Below, piece after piece: positions 1-8,963 of a stretch of DNA of 36,103 nt. This stretch comes from an uncultured Owenweeksia sp. (GTDB taxonomy: Bacteria; Bacteroidota; Bacteroidia; Flavobacteriales; Schleiferiaceae). The stretch spans positions 1 through 36,103 of the forward strand of contig CAKZRR010000058.1 of the NCBI GenBank assembly GCA_937146805.1, written 5' to 3'. Position 1 is the first letter of the stretch. Each line of letters starts with the position of its first letter. A program made the translations under genes and the position numbers. The notes beneath the pieces were generated by a model that had not been told where the DNA came from, ran no database searches, and saw only the letters and a program-made list of their open reading frames with translations.

Positions 1-22
1 GTCGTAAACACAAAATAACCAT

Positions 23-52
23 AAGAAGTTCAAACCACGGTTTGAACTTCTT
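23..52. terminator. Perfect inverted repeat, candidate bidirectional terminator
   Basis: A perfect 14-bp stem (23-36 with 39-52) surrounds a two-base AC spacer, about 50 bp beyond the stop of the minus-strand HtrA gene. The stem is strong but only short T runs follow on either strand. It could end the HtrA transcript, a plus-strand gene lying left of the window, or both. It could also be a protein-binding palindrome. Confidence 0.5.
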
Positions 53-102
53 TAAATACTTTTATCGGACACTATTGAATTAAAATATTTAAAAAGAAAT
101 TA

Positions 103-1545
103 TTAAAAACCAAAGGCGAAGTATTTGGTACGTCCTTGAGAGGTATAACCTTGTAAAACTACAGGGTCTCCCTTACTCATTCCCTTCACGGCATTATTCA
201 CATCACTTACCTGTTGAATGGCCTTTCGGTTAATATGTGTAATAATAAAACCTTCGGGTATTCCTTGTTGTTTTAAAATACCAGATGAAAGGTCTTCAAC
301 CTTAAGCCCAAAACGAATACCGTATTTCGATTTTTCCACTTCGGACAGAGGTTCCAAGTCAGCACCGAGCATGCTCATAAAATCGGTACTACTTGCTTTT
401 ATGCTGGCCGTATTTCCATTCATATTACGCAATTCCAAATCAAAGTTTAACTCCTTTCCTTTTCGGTTTACGGTTACTTTTACACGATCCCCAGGCCTTT
501 TTCCGCCAATTATTTCTTGTAATTCACTGCTTTTATTAACCACTTTACCGTTTATAGCAATAATCACATCTCCGGTTTCAATACCCGCTTTTTCAGCAGC
601 TCCCTTATCGGTAACGCCCCCTACATACACGCCACTGCTTAGCTCAATATCTAGTTGTTCCGCCATAGCCGGGTTAACATCCGAAATATTAACGCCTATA
701 AAGGCGCGCTGGACGGCACCAAATTCCAATAAATCTTTTACTACTTTTTGAACAATGTTGGCCGGCACTGCAAATGAGTAACCTTCAAAAGAGCCAGTGT
801 GGGTAGAAATAGCACTGTTAATTCCAATTAACTCTCCTCGTGTATTTACCAATGCACCACCACTATTTCCTGGATTTACCGCGGCATCTGTTTGTATAAA
901 TGACTCTATAGCAGATCGTTGATCAATAATGCCAATATTGCGGCTTTTAGCGCTTACAATACCGGCTGTAACCGTAGAGGTTAAGTTAAATGGGTTACCT
1001 ACAGCCAAAACCCATTCGCCAAGGCGTACATCGTCAGAGTTACTAAATGTCAAGTACGGAAGCTCTACATCGGACTCAATTTTTAACAAACCAATGTCGG
1101 TATTAGGGTCGGTGCCTATTACTACGGCATCGTACTGCTTATCGTTATTGAGTTTAATTTTAATTTTTTGGGCTTTTTCAATTACATGGTTGTTGGTTAC
1201 AATGTACCCATCCTTAGAAATAATTACGCCTGAGCCAGACCCTTCTCTAATTTGAGGAGGCATAGCTCTGCCAGGGTTCCCAAAAAAGAAATCAAGCGGG
1301 CTTTGTGTAACATATCCTTTGGTTTCTACCGAGGTAGTTACGTGTACCACACTGTTTACTGATTTCTCTGCTGCTTCTACAAAACTCAAAGGGTCGGTAC
1401 TGCTAAGTGAGGTACGCCTTATTGGAGTAGTTTCTCTTTCAATAATTCTTTCTACCTGGGGTTGTTCTAAAAAAACTTTATACCCTCCTAAAGTAATGGT
1501 GCCAGCAATTAGTGATACCATTAATGTTTTTCCAATGCTCTTCAT
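103..1545 (-). CDS. degQ: HtrA/DegQ-family periplasmic serine protease with two PDZ domains
   Basis: Envelope quality-control protease/chaperone that degrades or holds misfolded exported proteins. Residues 1-25 are a basic start plus hydrophobic stretch acting as signal peptide or anchor. The trypsin-like domain (about 50-280) has the complete triad: His120 in TNNHV, Asp150 in DPNTDIGLL and Ser228 in GNSGGAL. PDZ1 is at about 282-370 and a more diverged PDZ2 at about 395-478. At 480 aa the length is normal for the Do/DegQ family. It stands alone on the minus strand, divergent from the dapF operon across a 109-bp gap. DegP and DegQ cannot be told apart here; the symbol refers to the family. 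Confidence 0.95.
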   Translation of the reverse strand: MKSIGKTLMVSLIAGTITLGGYKVFLEQPQVERIIERETTPIRRTSLSSTDPLSFVEAAEKSVNSVVHVTTSVETKGYVTQSPLDFFFGNPGRAMPPQIREGSGSGVIISKDGYIVTNNHVIEKAQKIKIKLNNDKQYDAVVIGTDPNTDIGLLKIESDVELPYLTFSNSDDVRLGEWVLAVGNPFNLTSTVTAGIVSAKSRNIGIIDQRSAIESFIQTDAAVNPGNSGGALVNTRGELIGINSAISTHTGSFEGYSFAVPANIVQKVVKDLLEFGAVQRAFIGVNISDVNPAMAEQLDIELSSGVYVGGVTDKGAAEKAGIETGDVIIAINGKVVNKSSELQEIIGGKRPGDRVKVTVNRKGKELNFDLELRNMNGNTASIKASSTDFMSMLGADLEPLSEVEKSKYGIRFGLKVEDLSSGILKQQGIPEGFIITHINRKAIQQVSDVNNAVKGMSKGDPVVLQGYTSQGRTKYFAFGF

Positions 1546-1654
1546 TATTTTTAAAGGTTTTAATTTGCAAAATGTATTTTCAATAACTATTCCAAGTCAA
1601 CTTGTATTGTCAAGCTGTCGCTGGATTTAACAGCACTTTAACGAATCTAAAATT

Positions 1655-2440
1655 ATGTTGCTCCATTTTTCAAAGTATCAAGGTACAGGAAATGATTTTG
1701 TTATGTTGGATGGTCGTAAACGAAATTTCGATTTTTTAACGCGTGACCAAATTGTCTGGCTTTGTGATAGGCGTTTTGGCATAGGAGCTGACGGGTTAAT
1801 TATTCTAAAAAATCACTCCACCGTGGCATTTGAAATGCAATATTTTAATGCCGATGGTAACCAAAGTAGTATGTGTGGCAATGGTGGTCGCTGCATTGCT
1901 CGATTTTTTCATGATTTGGGTGATGCAACCGATAAGTTTAGCTTTTGGGCAATAGACGGGTTGCATAAGGTGCAAATTACTGAAAAATCGGTTCAGCTAA
2001 AGATGGCCAACGTAACGGATATTGAAAGGGTAGGAGAAGATTTTTTCTTAGATACGGGGTCGCCACATCATGTAGCATTTGTAGATAAAATGCCTGATAA
2101 TGATTTTGTTATCAAAGCCAAGGCCATCCGCCACAGCGAAAAATACAAAGCAGAAGGTGTAAATGTAAACTTTGTAGAAGTACAAGAAAAGGGTTTGAAA
2201 ATTAGAACCTTTGAACGCGGTGTAGAGGATGAAACCCTAAGTTGTGGAACGGGCGTTACGGCCTGTGTATTAGCTTCTAAGGTAGCTGGCAAGATGACTG
2301 ATAATTTAGTAGATGTGCAAGCGCAAGGAGGGCAACTACAAGTTGCTTTTGGTCAATCTACCAATGGTTTTGAGGATATCTGGCTGATAGGGCCTGCTCA
2401 AAAATCTTTTGAGGGTACCGTTAACATAACAGAATTTTAG
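1655..2440 (+). CDS. dapF: Diaminopimelate epimerase
   Basis: Converts LL- to meso-diaminopimelate in the cytoplasm, for lysine and peptidoglycan synthesis. Both halves of the pseudo-dimeric fold are visible, each with its catalytic cysteine: Cys74 in NADGNQSSMCGNGGR and Cys197 in ETLSCGTGVTA. The N-terminal KYQGTGNDF motif is typical. 261 aa is the usual length. It is the first gene of a compact five-gene plus-strand operon; the next gene starts with a GTG that overlaps its TAG stop by one base. Confidence 0.97.
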   Translation: MLLHFSKYQGTGNDFVMLDGRKRNFDFLTRDQIVWLCDRRFGIGADGLIILKNHSTVAFEMQYFNADGNQSSMCGNGGRCIARFFHDLGDATDKFSFWAIDGLHKVQITEKSVQLKMANVTDIERVGEDFFLDTGSPHHVAFVDKMPDNDFVIKAKAIRHSEKYKAEGVNVNFVEVQEKGLKIRTFERGVEDETLSCGTGVTACVLASKVAGKMTDNLVDVQAQGGQLQVAFGQSTNGFEDIWLIGPAQKSFEGTVNITEF

Positions 2441-2928
2441 TGGAGTCAACACTACGAAAAATACAACTGGTGCAACCCAGTTTACGTCATGTAGAGCTGC
2501 TACTTACTTGGGAAAACAATCCTAAAAATTGGAAGTTTGGGAATACAAGGGGTGTATATACTCATGAGGAGATGTTGGGTTTTGTTCAATCGAAACATGA
2601 TTTGGAGAATGCAGGCCAGCAACGTTGGATGATTGAAAATGAAGAAGGGTTGCCAATTGGCACAATTGATTTGTTTGATTTTAGCAAACAAAAGATGCGA
2701 GGTAGCGTGGGTATTTTGATTGCCGAGGAAGACGAGAGAGGTAAAGGCTATGCTAAGTCGGCTCTTTTGAGCTTAATTGAGATATGTAAAAAACTTGAAT
2801 TTAAAGAGTTACGTAGTACGGTGTTCTATAATAACAAAGCCAGTTTGGCACTTTTTAAAAGCACGGGTTTTAATAACTCAAATCTTGACATGGCCGGTGA
2901 TTATAAAGAAATGCGCTACACATTTTAA
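2440..2928 (+). CDS. GNAT-family N-acetyltransferase (RimJ/RimL-like)
   Basis: Predicted cytoplasmic acetyl-CoA-dependent N-acetyltransferase; substrate unknown. The acetyl-CoA pyrophosphate-binding motif A is seen as DERGKGYAKSAL near residues 104-115, preceded by the beta-strand GSVGILIAE and followed by NNKASLALFKSTGF, as in RimJ/RimL-type and spermidine acetyltransferase-like proteins. 162 aa is normal. The start is a GTG (2440-2442) sharing one base with the dapF stop codon (TAGTG), indicating translational coupling. Its own TAA stop shares one base with the next ATG (TAATG). Confidence 0.88.
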   Translation: MESTLRKIQLVQPSLRHVELLLTWENNPKNWKFGNTRGVYTHEEMLGFVQSKHDLENAGQQRWMIENEEGLPIGTIDLFDFSKQKMRGSVGILIAEEDERGKGYAKSALLSLIEICKKLEFKELRSTVFYNNKASLALFKSTGFNNSNLDMAGDYKEMRYTF

Positions 2929-4880
2929 TGCGTGGCAAGCTTAAAATAGCGTGTGTATTAGGTGCTTTGTTATTGCTGGTAGCAATGATGGTAACCTGCC
3001 AGAATAAGGAAGAGGCTATCACAAGTAATCAGGTGTATTTCAATCATAACGATACTGTTAAATATGTGGGTATTGAAACGTGCCAACAATGCCACCAGGA
3101 TATTTACGAGAGTTTTGTGCAAACAGGTATGGGTTCTTCCTTTGGGCTGGCTACGCAAAGTAAAAGCTCGGCTAATTTTAGTGGTATTGATGCGCTTTAC
3201 GATTCGGCAAGAAATTTTTATTATCAACCTCATTGGAAAAGGGATAGTCTTAAGTTGCTGGAATTTAGATTGATGGGTGCCGATACCGTTTATCATAGAC
3301 TTCAAAATATACATTACGTAGTAGGTAGCGGCCAGCACACCAATTCACATTTATTTACGGAGGGCAGTTATTTGTATCAGGCTCCTTTTACGTGGTATTC
3401 GCAAAAGCAGAAGTTGGATTTGCCGCCCGGTTTTGAGAATGGTCATAATAGCCGTTTTTCGCGTAAGATTGGTTTGGAGTGTACCTCATGCCATAATGCA
3501 ATGCCTGTACATTTTGAGATAGGATCCATTAATAGTTATAAGCAAGTACCAAAGGCTATTGATTGTGAGCGCTGCCATGGGCCAGGAGAGGCGCATGTAA
3601 AAAAGATTAGGGCTGGTAATATTACCGATACCTCCAGGGCTATAGATTATTCTATTGTGAATATTAAAAAACTATCTACCGAATTACAGTTTGAAGCTTG
3701 CATGCGTTGCCATTTACAAGGTAATGCCGTGTTGGCTCCAGGTAAAAGCTTTTTTGACTTTAAACCCGGAATGAAGCTAAACTCGGTAATGGATGTGTAC
3801 CTGCCTCGATACGAAGGTGCAGATGATGAGTTCATTATGGCATCGCATGTAGATAGATTTAAGCAAAGCAAATGCTTTATTGAAAGCAGTAAAACTTTTA
3901 ATTGTACCTCGTGCCATAATCCGCATGTTTCGGTTAAAGTAACAGCTTCAAAACAATTTAATAGTACTTGCGCTGGTTGCCATGCTGGCAAGCCCAAACA
4001 TCAATGCACGCAGAATGAAGATTCGCTAAAGTTGGCCAATTACAATTGTGTAAGTTGCCATATGCCCTCTTCCGGATCGATTGATATCCCACACGTAAGT
4101 GTTCATGATCACCGAATACAAATTCCGCGAAAGCGAAAAGATACCACCGGCATAAAACGTTTTTTAGGCCTACAGGCGGTTAATAATACTAAGCCAACTA
4201 TGTTGAGTAAGGCCAAGGCGTACTTGCAACAGTATGAGCGTTTTGAAACTAAAAGCTATTATTTAGATAGCGCCCAATACTTTTTAGAAAGAGCTGGGGC
4301 GCAAAAAGAGAATATTGCTATTTGGGTTCATTTTTGGCATTTAAAAAACGATGTGCTTGCTTTGCGCGAAACGGTGAAAAGCACCACAGCTACGGGATTA
4401 CTAAATGTTTTGACACGTAAAACTTTTAGTAATAGCGATGCTTGGACAGCCTATAGGTTGGCTTTGGTATTAGGTAATGAGGAGGCCAAATTATTATTGG
4501 AAAGAGCCGTGGAGTTAGCACCTTTAATTTCGGAGTTTAGAGTGAAATTGGGCGATGTGCTGATTGCCTTAGGCAGTTTGGAGGAGGGAAAGCAATGTTA
4601 TTTGTGGGTATTAAAAATGGAGCCCAATAATGCTACGGCTAACAATAATGTGGGTTTTTTGTTTTTACAACAGAACAAGTTGGATTTGGCAAGATTGCAT
4701 TTAAAACGGGCGGTGGCACTAAATCCAGATTATGAGTTGACGTGGTTAAATAAGGCTTCACTTTATTTGATGGAGGAAGAGTTTGATAAGGCGAAAACAG
4801 CTCTGTATGAGGTATTACGTATTAACCCAAATAGTGTTAAAGCCAAAGCGGGTATAGAATATTTACAAACGAAGCAATGA
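2928..4880 (+). CDS. Seven-heme c-type cytochrome with C-terminal TPR repeats
   Basis: Exported multiheme cytochrome. Seven CXXCH heme-binding motifs lie at residues 52, 185, 213, 258, 326, 348 and 374. The N-terminus (1-24) is a hydrophobic export signal ending in Cys24 (VTC-Q), so a lipoprotein anchor is possible, although the lipobox is atypical. From about residue 505 to 645 there are TPR-like helices, including one starting near EPNNATANNNVGFL and a second ending at LNPDYELTW. It resembles the cytochrome c554-like/doubled-CXXCH group. The electron donor and acceptor cannot be read from sequence. It is coupled to both neighbours: TAATG overlap upstream and ATGA overlap with the next gene. 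Confidence 0.9.
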   Translation: MRGKLKIACVLGALLLLVAMMVTCQNKEEAITSNQVYFNHNDTVKYVGIETCQQCHQDIYESFVQTGMGSSFGLATQSKSSANFSGIDALYDSARNFYYQPHWKRDSLKLLEFRLMGADTVYHRLQNIHYVVGSGQHTNSHLFTEGSYLYQAPFTWYSQKQKLDLPPGFENGHNSRFSRKIGLECTSCHNAMPVHFEIGSINSYKQVPKAIDCERCHGPGEAHVKKIRAGNITDTSRAIDYSIVNIKKLSTELQFEACMRCHLQGNAVLAPGKSFFDFKPGMKLNSVMDVYLPRYEGADDEFIMASHVDRFKQSKCFIESSKTFNCTSCHNPHVSVKVTASKQFNSTCAGCHAGKPKHQCTQNEDSLKLANYNCVSCHMPSSGSIDIPHVSVHDHRIQIPRKRKDTTGIKRFLGLQAVNNTKPTMLSKAKAYLQQYERFETKSYYLDSAQYFLERAGAQKENIAIWVHFWHLKNDVLALRETVKSTTATGLLNVLTRKTFSNSDAWTAYRLALVLGNEEAKLLLERAVELAPLISEFRVKLGDVLIALGSLEEGKQCYLWVLKMEPNNATANNNVGFLFLQQNKLDLARLHLKRAVALNPDYELTWLNKASLYLMEEEFDKAKTALYEVLRINPNSVKAKAGIEYLQTKQ

Positions 4881-5806
4881 AAAAGCCAGGCCGATCTTTT
4901 TTGATTTTTGTCCTTTACGGATTTTCTACCGTTGCGAGTTACGGGCAGCTGCGTAGCGATAGTTTGTCTCTTTTTGATAGGACCAAAAGTCCGAATAAAA
5001 TACGCCAAATAAGCCTTTTGAGTGGGGAAGCGGTGATTTTTGGAGGCACCTTTTTAGGCTTAAATAACCTGTGGTATGCCGATTATCCTCGTTCGGGATT
5101 TCACACATTTAATGATAATAGTAATTGGCTACAAATGGACAAAGCCGGCCATGTGATGACCGCCTATTATGTGGGCAATGTGGGCAAGGAGTTAATGCAA
5201 TGGGCAGGTTTTAATGATCGAGTATCTTTGGGATGGGGCGGCTCGTTGGGTTTGCTTTTTTTAACGGGAGTTGAGGTGCTAGATGGACTATCGGATGAAT
5301 GGGGGTTTAGCTGGGGCGATATGGCGGCCAACACGGCAGGTACTATTTTTTACATAGGGCAGGAGTTGCTATGGCAAGAGCAAAAAATGGTTCTGAAGTT
5401 TTCGTATCACAATACGAGCTATGCTGATTATGCTCCTAATCTATTGGGTAACAGTTGGAATGAAAGAATTTTGAAAGACTACAATGGGCAAACGTATTGG
5501 TTATCTACCAATGTAAATAGCCTTACGGGCTGGGAAAAATGGCCAGCTTGGCTAAATGTTGCCGCAGGCTATGGAGCTGATGGAATGATTACAGCCAGTT
5601 ACCAGGAGCTATTGTATAGTCAAAATGAGGACTTTGCTTGGCAGCGCCAATACTATTTTGGTTTGGATATTGATTTGAGAAAAATACCGGTAAAAAAGCC
5701 GTGGCTAAAAACCACGCTTAAAGCACTTAATTTTATTAAAATTCCTTTGCCTACAGTTGGTATTAACCAAAATGGGAGTGTGGCGTTTTACCCGTTTTAT
5801 TTTTAA
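4877..5806 (+). CDS. DUF2279-family exported protein
   Basis: 309-aa protein with a signal peptide at about 1-24 (ending ASYGQ). The conserved DUF2279 (YfiM-like) core is recognised from DKAGHVMTAYYVG near residue 90 and following glycine-rich membrane-like segments (GWGGSLGLLFLTGVEVLDG; SWGDMAANTAGTI). The C-terminal half contains aromatic, alternating segments that could be beta-strands, so outer-membrane association is plausible. The function of the family is unknown. Its ATG overlaps the cytochrome stop codon by four bases (ATGA), and the cupin gene follows after three bases. Confidence 0.8.
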   Translation: MKKPGRSFLIFVLYGFSTVASYGQLRSDSLSLFDRTKSPNKIRQISLLSGEAVIFGGTFLGLNNLWYADYPRSGFHTFNDNSNWLQMDKAGHVMTAYYVGNVGKELMQWAGFNDRVSLGWGGSLGLLFLTGVEVLDGLSDEWGFSWGDMAANTAGTIFYIGQELLWQEQKMVLKFSYHNTSYADYAPNLLGNSWNERILKDYNGQTYWLSTNVNSLTGWEKWPAWLNVAAGYGADGMITASYQELLYSQNEDFAWQRQYYFGLDIDLRKIPVKKPWLKTTLKALNFIKIPLPTVGINQNGSVAFYPFYF

Positions 5807-5809
5807 GAT

Positions 5810-6175
5810 ATGAAGATTGAAAAGGTAAATATTGCCAATAAGCTAGAGTCCTTTAGCGATTTTTGGAACCCAAGAGTGGTGGGTAAACTAAATGGGCAAA
5901 TGGTGAAAGTGGCTAAGTTTAAAGGCGATTTTGTGAGACACCAGCATGAGGGAGAAGATGAGCTTTTTATGGTAGTTAGTGGCGAATTGTTTATTGAGCT
6001 AGATGATAAAACGCTGCAATTATCGCCAGGTGAGCTTGTGGTAATTCCAAAAGGAGTTTACCACAAGCCCTATGCTACTAATGAGTGTGCTGTTTTATTG
6101 TTTGAGCCCGAGGCTACCCTAAACACAGGAAATCAGATAAATACTTTTACTAAAAACAATTTGGAAGAAATATAA
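5810..6175 (+). CDS. Small single-domain cupin protein
   Basis: 121-aa cytoplasmic protein made of one cupin barrel. Cupin motif 1 has the metal ligands His44, His46 and Glu51 (HQHEGEDE), and motif 2 has PKGVYH with His85. All four canonical ligands are present, so metal binding is likely. Such short cupins may act as isomerases, dioxygenases or sugar-binding proteins; the substrate cannot be told. It is the last gene of the dapF operon and ends only 10 bp from the convergent clpB stop, with no obvious terminator between. Confidence 0.88.
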   Translation: MKIEKVNIANKLESFSDFWNPRVVGKLNGQMVKVAKFKGDFVRHQHEGEDELFMVVSGELFIELDDKTLQLSPGELVVIPKGVYHKPYATNECAVLLFEPEATLNTGNQINTFTKNNLEEI

Positions 6176-6185
6176 GGGTGGAGTA

Positions 6186-8804
6186 TTAGCCGGCATTTAG
6201 CTCTTTGAGGTTTACATCTGTATTTTTAAACACCAGTTGTTCCCCTTCAAAATCTACAAATACCATTTGGTCGTTAGTTATTTCTCCTGCCAAAATGGCT
6301 TTTGATAGTTCATTTAAAATACGTTTTTGCATGGCGCGCTTAATGGGTCTTGCACCAAACTGTGGATCAAAGCCTACATCAGCTAGGTAGTTTACCGCTG
6401 CATCCGAAATTTCGATACCAATGTTTTGTTCGTCCAACAATGCCTTTAAGTGACCAAATTGGATGCGTACAATGTCCTTTATGTTATTTTTAGATAAAGG
6501 CAAAAACATTACCATTTCATCAATTCTATTTAGGAATTCAGGCCGTATGCTTTTGCGTAATAAGTTGATAACCTGGGTTCTTGTATCTTCAAAAATTTCC
6601 AAACGGTTTTCACTCGTAAGCTTTTCAAATTTCTCTTGAATTAAGTGTGACCCTAAATTGGATGTCATTATAATAATGGTGTTTTTGAAATTAGCTACAC
6701 GTCCCTTATTATCTGTAAGCCTACCTTCATCCAGTACTTGTAAAAGTATATTAAAGGTATCGGGATGTGCTTTTTCAATTTCATCTAACAATATTACCGA
6801 ATAGGGCTTTCTACGAACCGCTTCAGTAAGTTGTCCACCTTCGTCATAGCCCACGTATCCTGGAGGTGCTCCAATTAAACGGCTTACGGCATGACGTTCC
6901 TGGTATTCGCTCATATCTATACGAGTGATGGCGTTTTCATCATTAAATAAGTATTGCGCTAAACTTTTGGCAATTTCTGTTTTACCCACGCCTGTAGTTC
7001 CAAAAAACAAGAAAGAACCAATGGGCTTCTGTTGATCCTGTAAACCAGCTCGGCTTCTTCGCACCGCATCAGATACCACCATAATAGCTTCTTTTTGGCC
7101 CACTACTCGTTTACGGAGTTCGTCTTCTAAGTGTAGCAATTTACTACGCTCGCTTTCTAGCATTTTGTTCACTGGTATGCCTGTCCAACGGCTTACTACG
7201 TCCGCAATATCTTCAGCATCAACTTCTTCTTTAATGAGGGTATTGCCTTTTCCCAATGTAATTTGTTCTTCAAATTTCTTAAGGTTTTCCTCGGCTTCTT
7301 TAACTTTTCCGTAGCGTATCTCCGCTACTAATGCATAGTTTCCAGCTCTTTCTGCTTGATCGGCCTCTTGCTTAAGCAGCTCGATTTGTTCTTTGTTTTT
7401 TTGAATGCCTTCAACGACTTCTTTCTCCGATTTCCATTGAGCATTTAAAGTATTTCGTTGGTCGCGGTATTCGGCTAGCTCTTTTTTAAGTTCACGTAGT
7501 TTATGTTCATCATTCTCGCGTTTAATGGCGGCCAGTTCAATTTCTAGCTGCATTATTTTTCGATCTACATCATCTAATTCTTCGGGTTTTGAGTTCATTT
7601 CCATTCGAAGTTTAGCCGCAGCTTCATCCATTAAGTCAATAGCTTTATCGGGCAAAAACCGATCACTAATATAGCGTTGCGACAAACTTACTGAGGCTAA
7701 AATGGCTTCATCTTTAATGCGCACCTTATGGTGTGTTTCGTACTTATCTTTAATACCTCGTAATATGGAAACAGCGGATTCTGTATCAGGTTCATCTACC
7801 ACTACTTTCTGAAATCTACGTTCGAGCGCTTTGTCTTTTTCAAAATATTTTTGATATTCCTTTAACGTGGTGGCACCTACGGCACGCAGCTCGCCACGAG
7901 CTAGGGCCGGTTTTAAAATATTTGCTGCATCCATAGCACCTTCCCCTCCGCCAGCACCTACTAAGGTGTGTATTTCGTCTATAAACAAAATCACTTGTCC
8001 TTCGCTTTGGCTTACTTCTTTTACAACCGATTTAAGCCTTTCTTCAAACTCACCTTTGTACTTAGCTCCGGCAATTAAAGCACCCATATCAAGGCTATGT
8101 ACTTCTTTGTCTTTAAGGTTTTCCGGTACATCACCATTAATAATTCGGTGAGCAAGACCTTCGGCAATAGCCGTTTTACCTACACCAGGCTCACCAATTA
8201 ATATGGGATTATTTTTGGTTCTTCTAGATAGTATTTGAAGTAAGCGCCTAATTTCTTCATCTCTCCCTATAACTGGATCAAGCTTACCTGAGCTTGCCAG
8301 TTGATTAAGGTTTCGAGCGTATTTGGCAAGTGATTGATAATTGGATTCGGCACTAGCCGAACTTACTTTTTCACCTTTTCGTAAGTCATCAATAGCCATT
8401 TTTAATGATTTTTCGGTGATACCGCTGTCTTTTAGCATTTGGCTACTACTATCTCCGTTTTTTAGAATAGCCATGAGTATATGCTCAATAGAAACGAAAT
8501 CGTCTTTCCATTGGGTCATTAAGGTTTGGGCATCGCGGATAACGGTGCCTGAATAATTGGAAAATGTGGGGTTTGCATTTGACTGGGTGGGTAATGATTT
8601 GAGTTGGCTGTTTAGTGCCTGCTTTATGGTAGCAGGATTAATATTTTGCTTTTTAAGTAGATAGGGGACTAGGTTTTCATCTTCCGAAAATAGGGCACTT
8701 AATATATGGCAAGGCTCTACAAGTGCGTTTTTATTTTGAATGGCTAATTGCTGAGCCTGTTGCAGCGCTTGCTGTGATTTTAGAGTGAATTTATTGGGAT
8801 CCAT
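6186..8804 (-). CDS. clpB: ATP-dependent disaggregase ClpB
   Basis: Hexameric AAA+ disaggregase that works with DnaK to rescue aggregated proteins. Domains in order: double Clp-N repeat (1-145); NBD1 with Walker [10 protein letters not shown] near 204 and Walker B VILFIDE near 271; the coiled-coil middle domain (about 400-530), which distinguishes ClpB from ClpA/ClpC; NBD2 with Walker [10 protein letters not shown] near 602, Walker B VILLDE near 670 and pore loop GYVGY. 872 aa is full length. The gene stands alone; upstream is a 159-bp gap holding the terminator of the neighbouring secreted-protein gene. Heat-shock control is expected from the family but no operator is visible. Confidence 0.97.
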   Translation of the reverse strand: MDPNKFTLKSQQALQQAQQLAIQNKNALVEPCHILSALFSEDENLVPYLLKKQNINPATIKQALNSQLKSLPTQSNANPTFSNYSGTVIRDAQTLMTQWKDDFVSIEHILMAILKNGDSSSQMLKDSGITEKSLKMAIDDLRKGEKVSSASAESNYQSLAKYARNLNQLASSGKLDPVIGRDEEIRRLLQILSRRTKNNPILIGEPGVGKTAIAEGLAHRIINGDVPENLKDKEVHSLDMGALIAGAKYKGEFEERLKSVVKEVSQSEGQVILFIDEIHTLVGAGGGEGAMDAANILKPALARGELRAVGATTLKEYQKYFEKDKALERRFQKVVVDEPDTESAVSILRGIKDKYETHHKVRIKDEAILASVSLSQRYISDRFLPDKAIDLMDEAAAKLRMEMNSKPEELDDVDRKIMQLEIELAAIKRENDEHKLRELKKELAEYRDQRNTLNAQWKSEKEVVEGIQKNKEQIELLKQEADQAERAGNYALVAEIRYGKVKEAEENLKKFEEQITLGKGNTLIKEEVDAEDIADVVSRWTGIPVNKMLESERSKLLHLEDELRKRVVGQKEAIMVVSDAVRRSRAGLQDQQKPIGSFLFFGTTGVGKTEIAKSLAQYLFNDENAITRIDMSEYQERHAVSRLIGAPPGYVGYDEGGQLTEAVRRKPYSVILLDEIEKAHPDTFNILLQVLDEGRLTDNKGRVANFKNTIIIMTSNLGSHLIQEKFEKLTSENRLEIFEDTRTQVINLLRKSIRPEFLNRIDEMVMFLPLSKNNIKDIVRIQFGHLKALLDEQNIGIEISDAAVNYLADVGFDPQFGARPIKRAMQKRILNELSKAILAGEITNDQMVFVDFEGEQLVFKNTDVNLKELNAG

Positions 8805-8908
8805 TTTGTTTTTTTTAGTTGTGGGTCAATAAATATTCCAAAGGGTAAATAGGGGGTAAAGCACGACAGAGAGACAGTTACTGAAGGTTTTATCAGAAAT
8901 TTTGACAT

Positions 8909-8943
8909 AAAAAAAGCCGCATCGATATTTATCGATGCGGCTT
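8909..8943 (-). terminator. Rho-independent terminator of the 1656-aa secreted-protein gene
   Basis: A perfect 14-bp stem (8914-8927 with 8930-8943) with a two-base loop is followed on the minus strand by seven T residues (complement of the A run at 8909-8915). It begins 21 bp after the stop codon of the large T9SS cargo gene and upstream of clpB. Confidence 0.9.
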
Positions 8944-8963
8944 GATAATAGTTTGCGAATGCT

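Noticed and set aside
602-609. ClpB second Walker A written GTTGVGKT instead of GPTGVGKT (protein residues 602-609)
   Set aside because: As far as I recall, this variant is common in Bacteroidota ClpB and keeps the Lys and Thr, so it is not a defect.
218-751. 177-aa open frame on the plus strand inside the HtrA gene
   Set aside because: It lies wholly antisense to a clear HtrA protease with complete triad and PDZ domains and has no recognisable domain of its own.
7867-8151. 94-aa plus-strand open frame within clpB
   Set aside because: Antisense to the highly conserved NBD1 of ClpB, so it is a by-product of codon bias.
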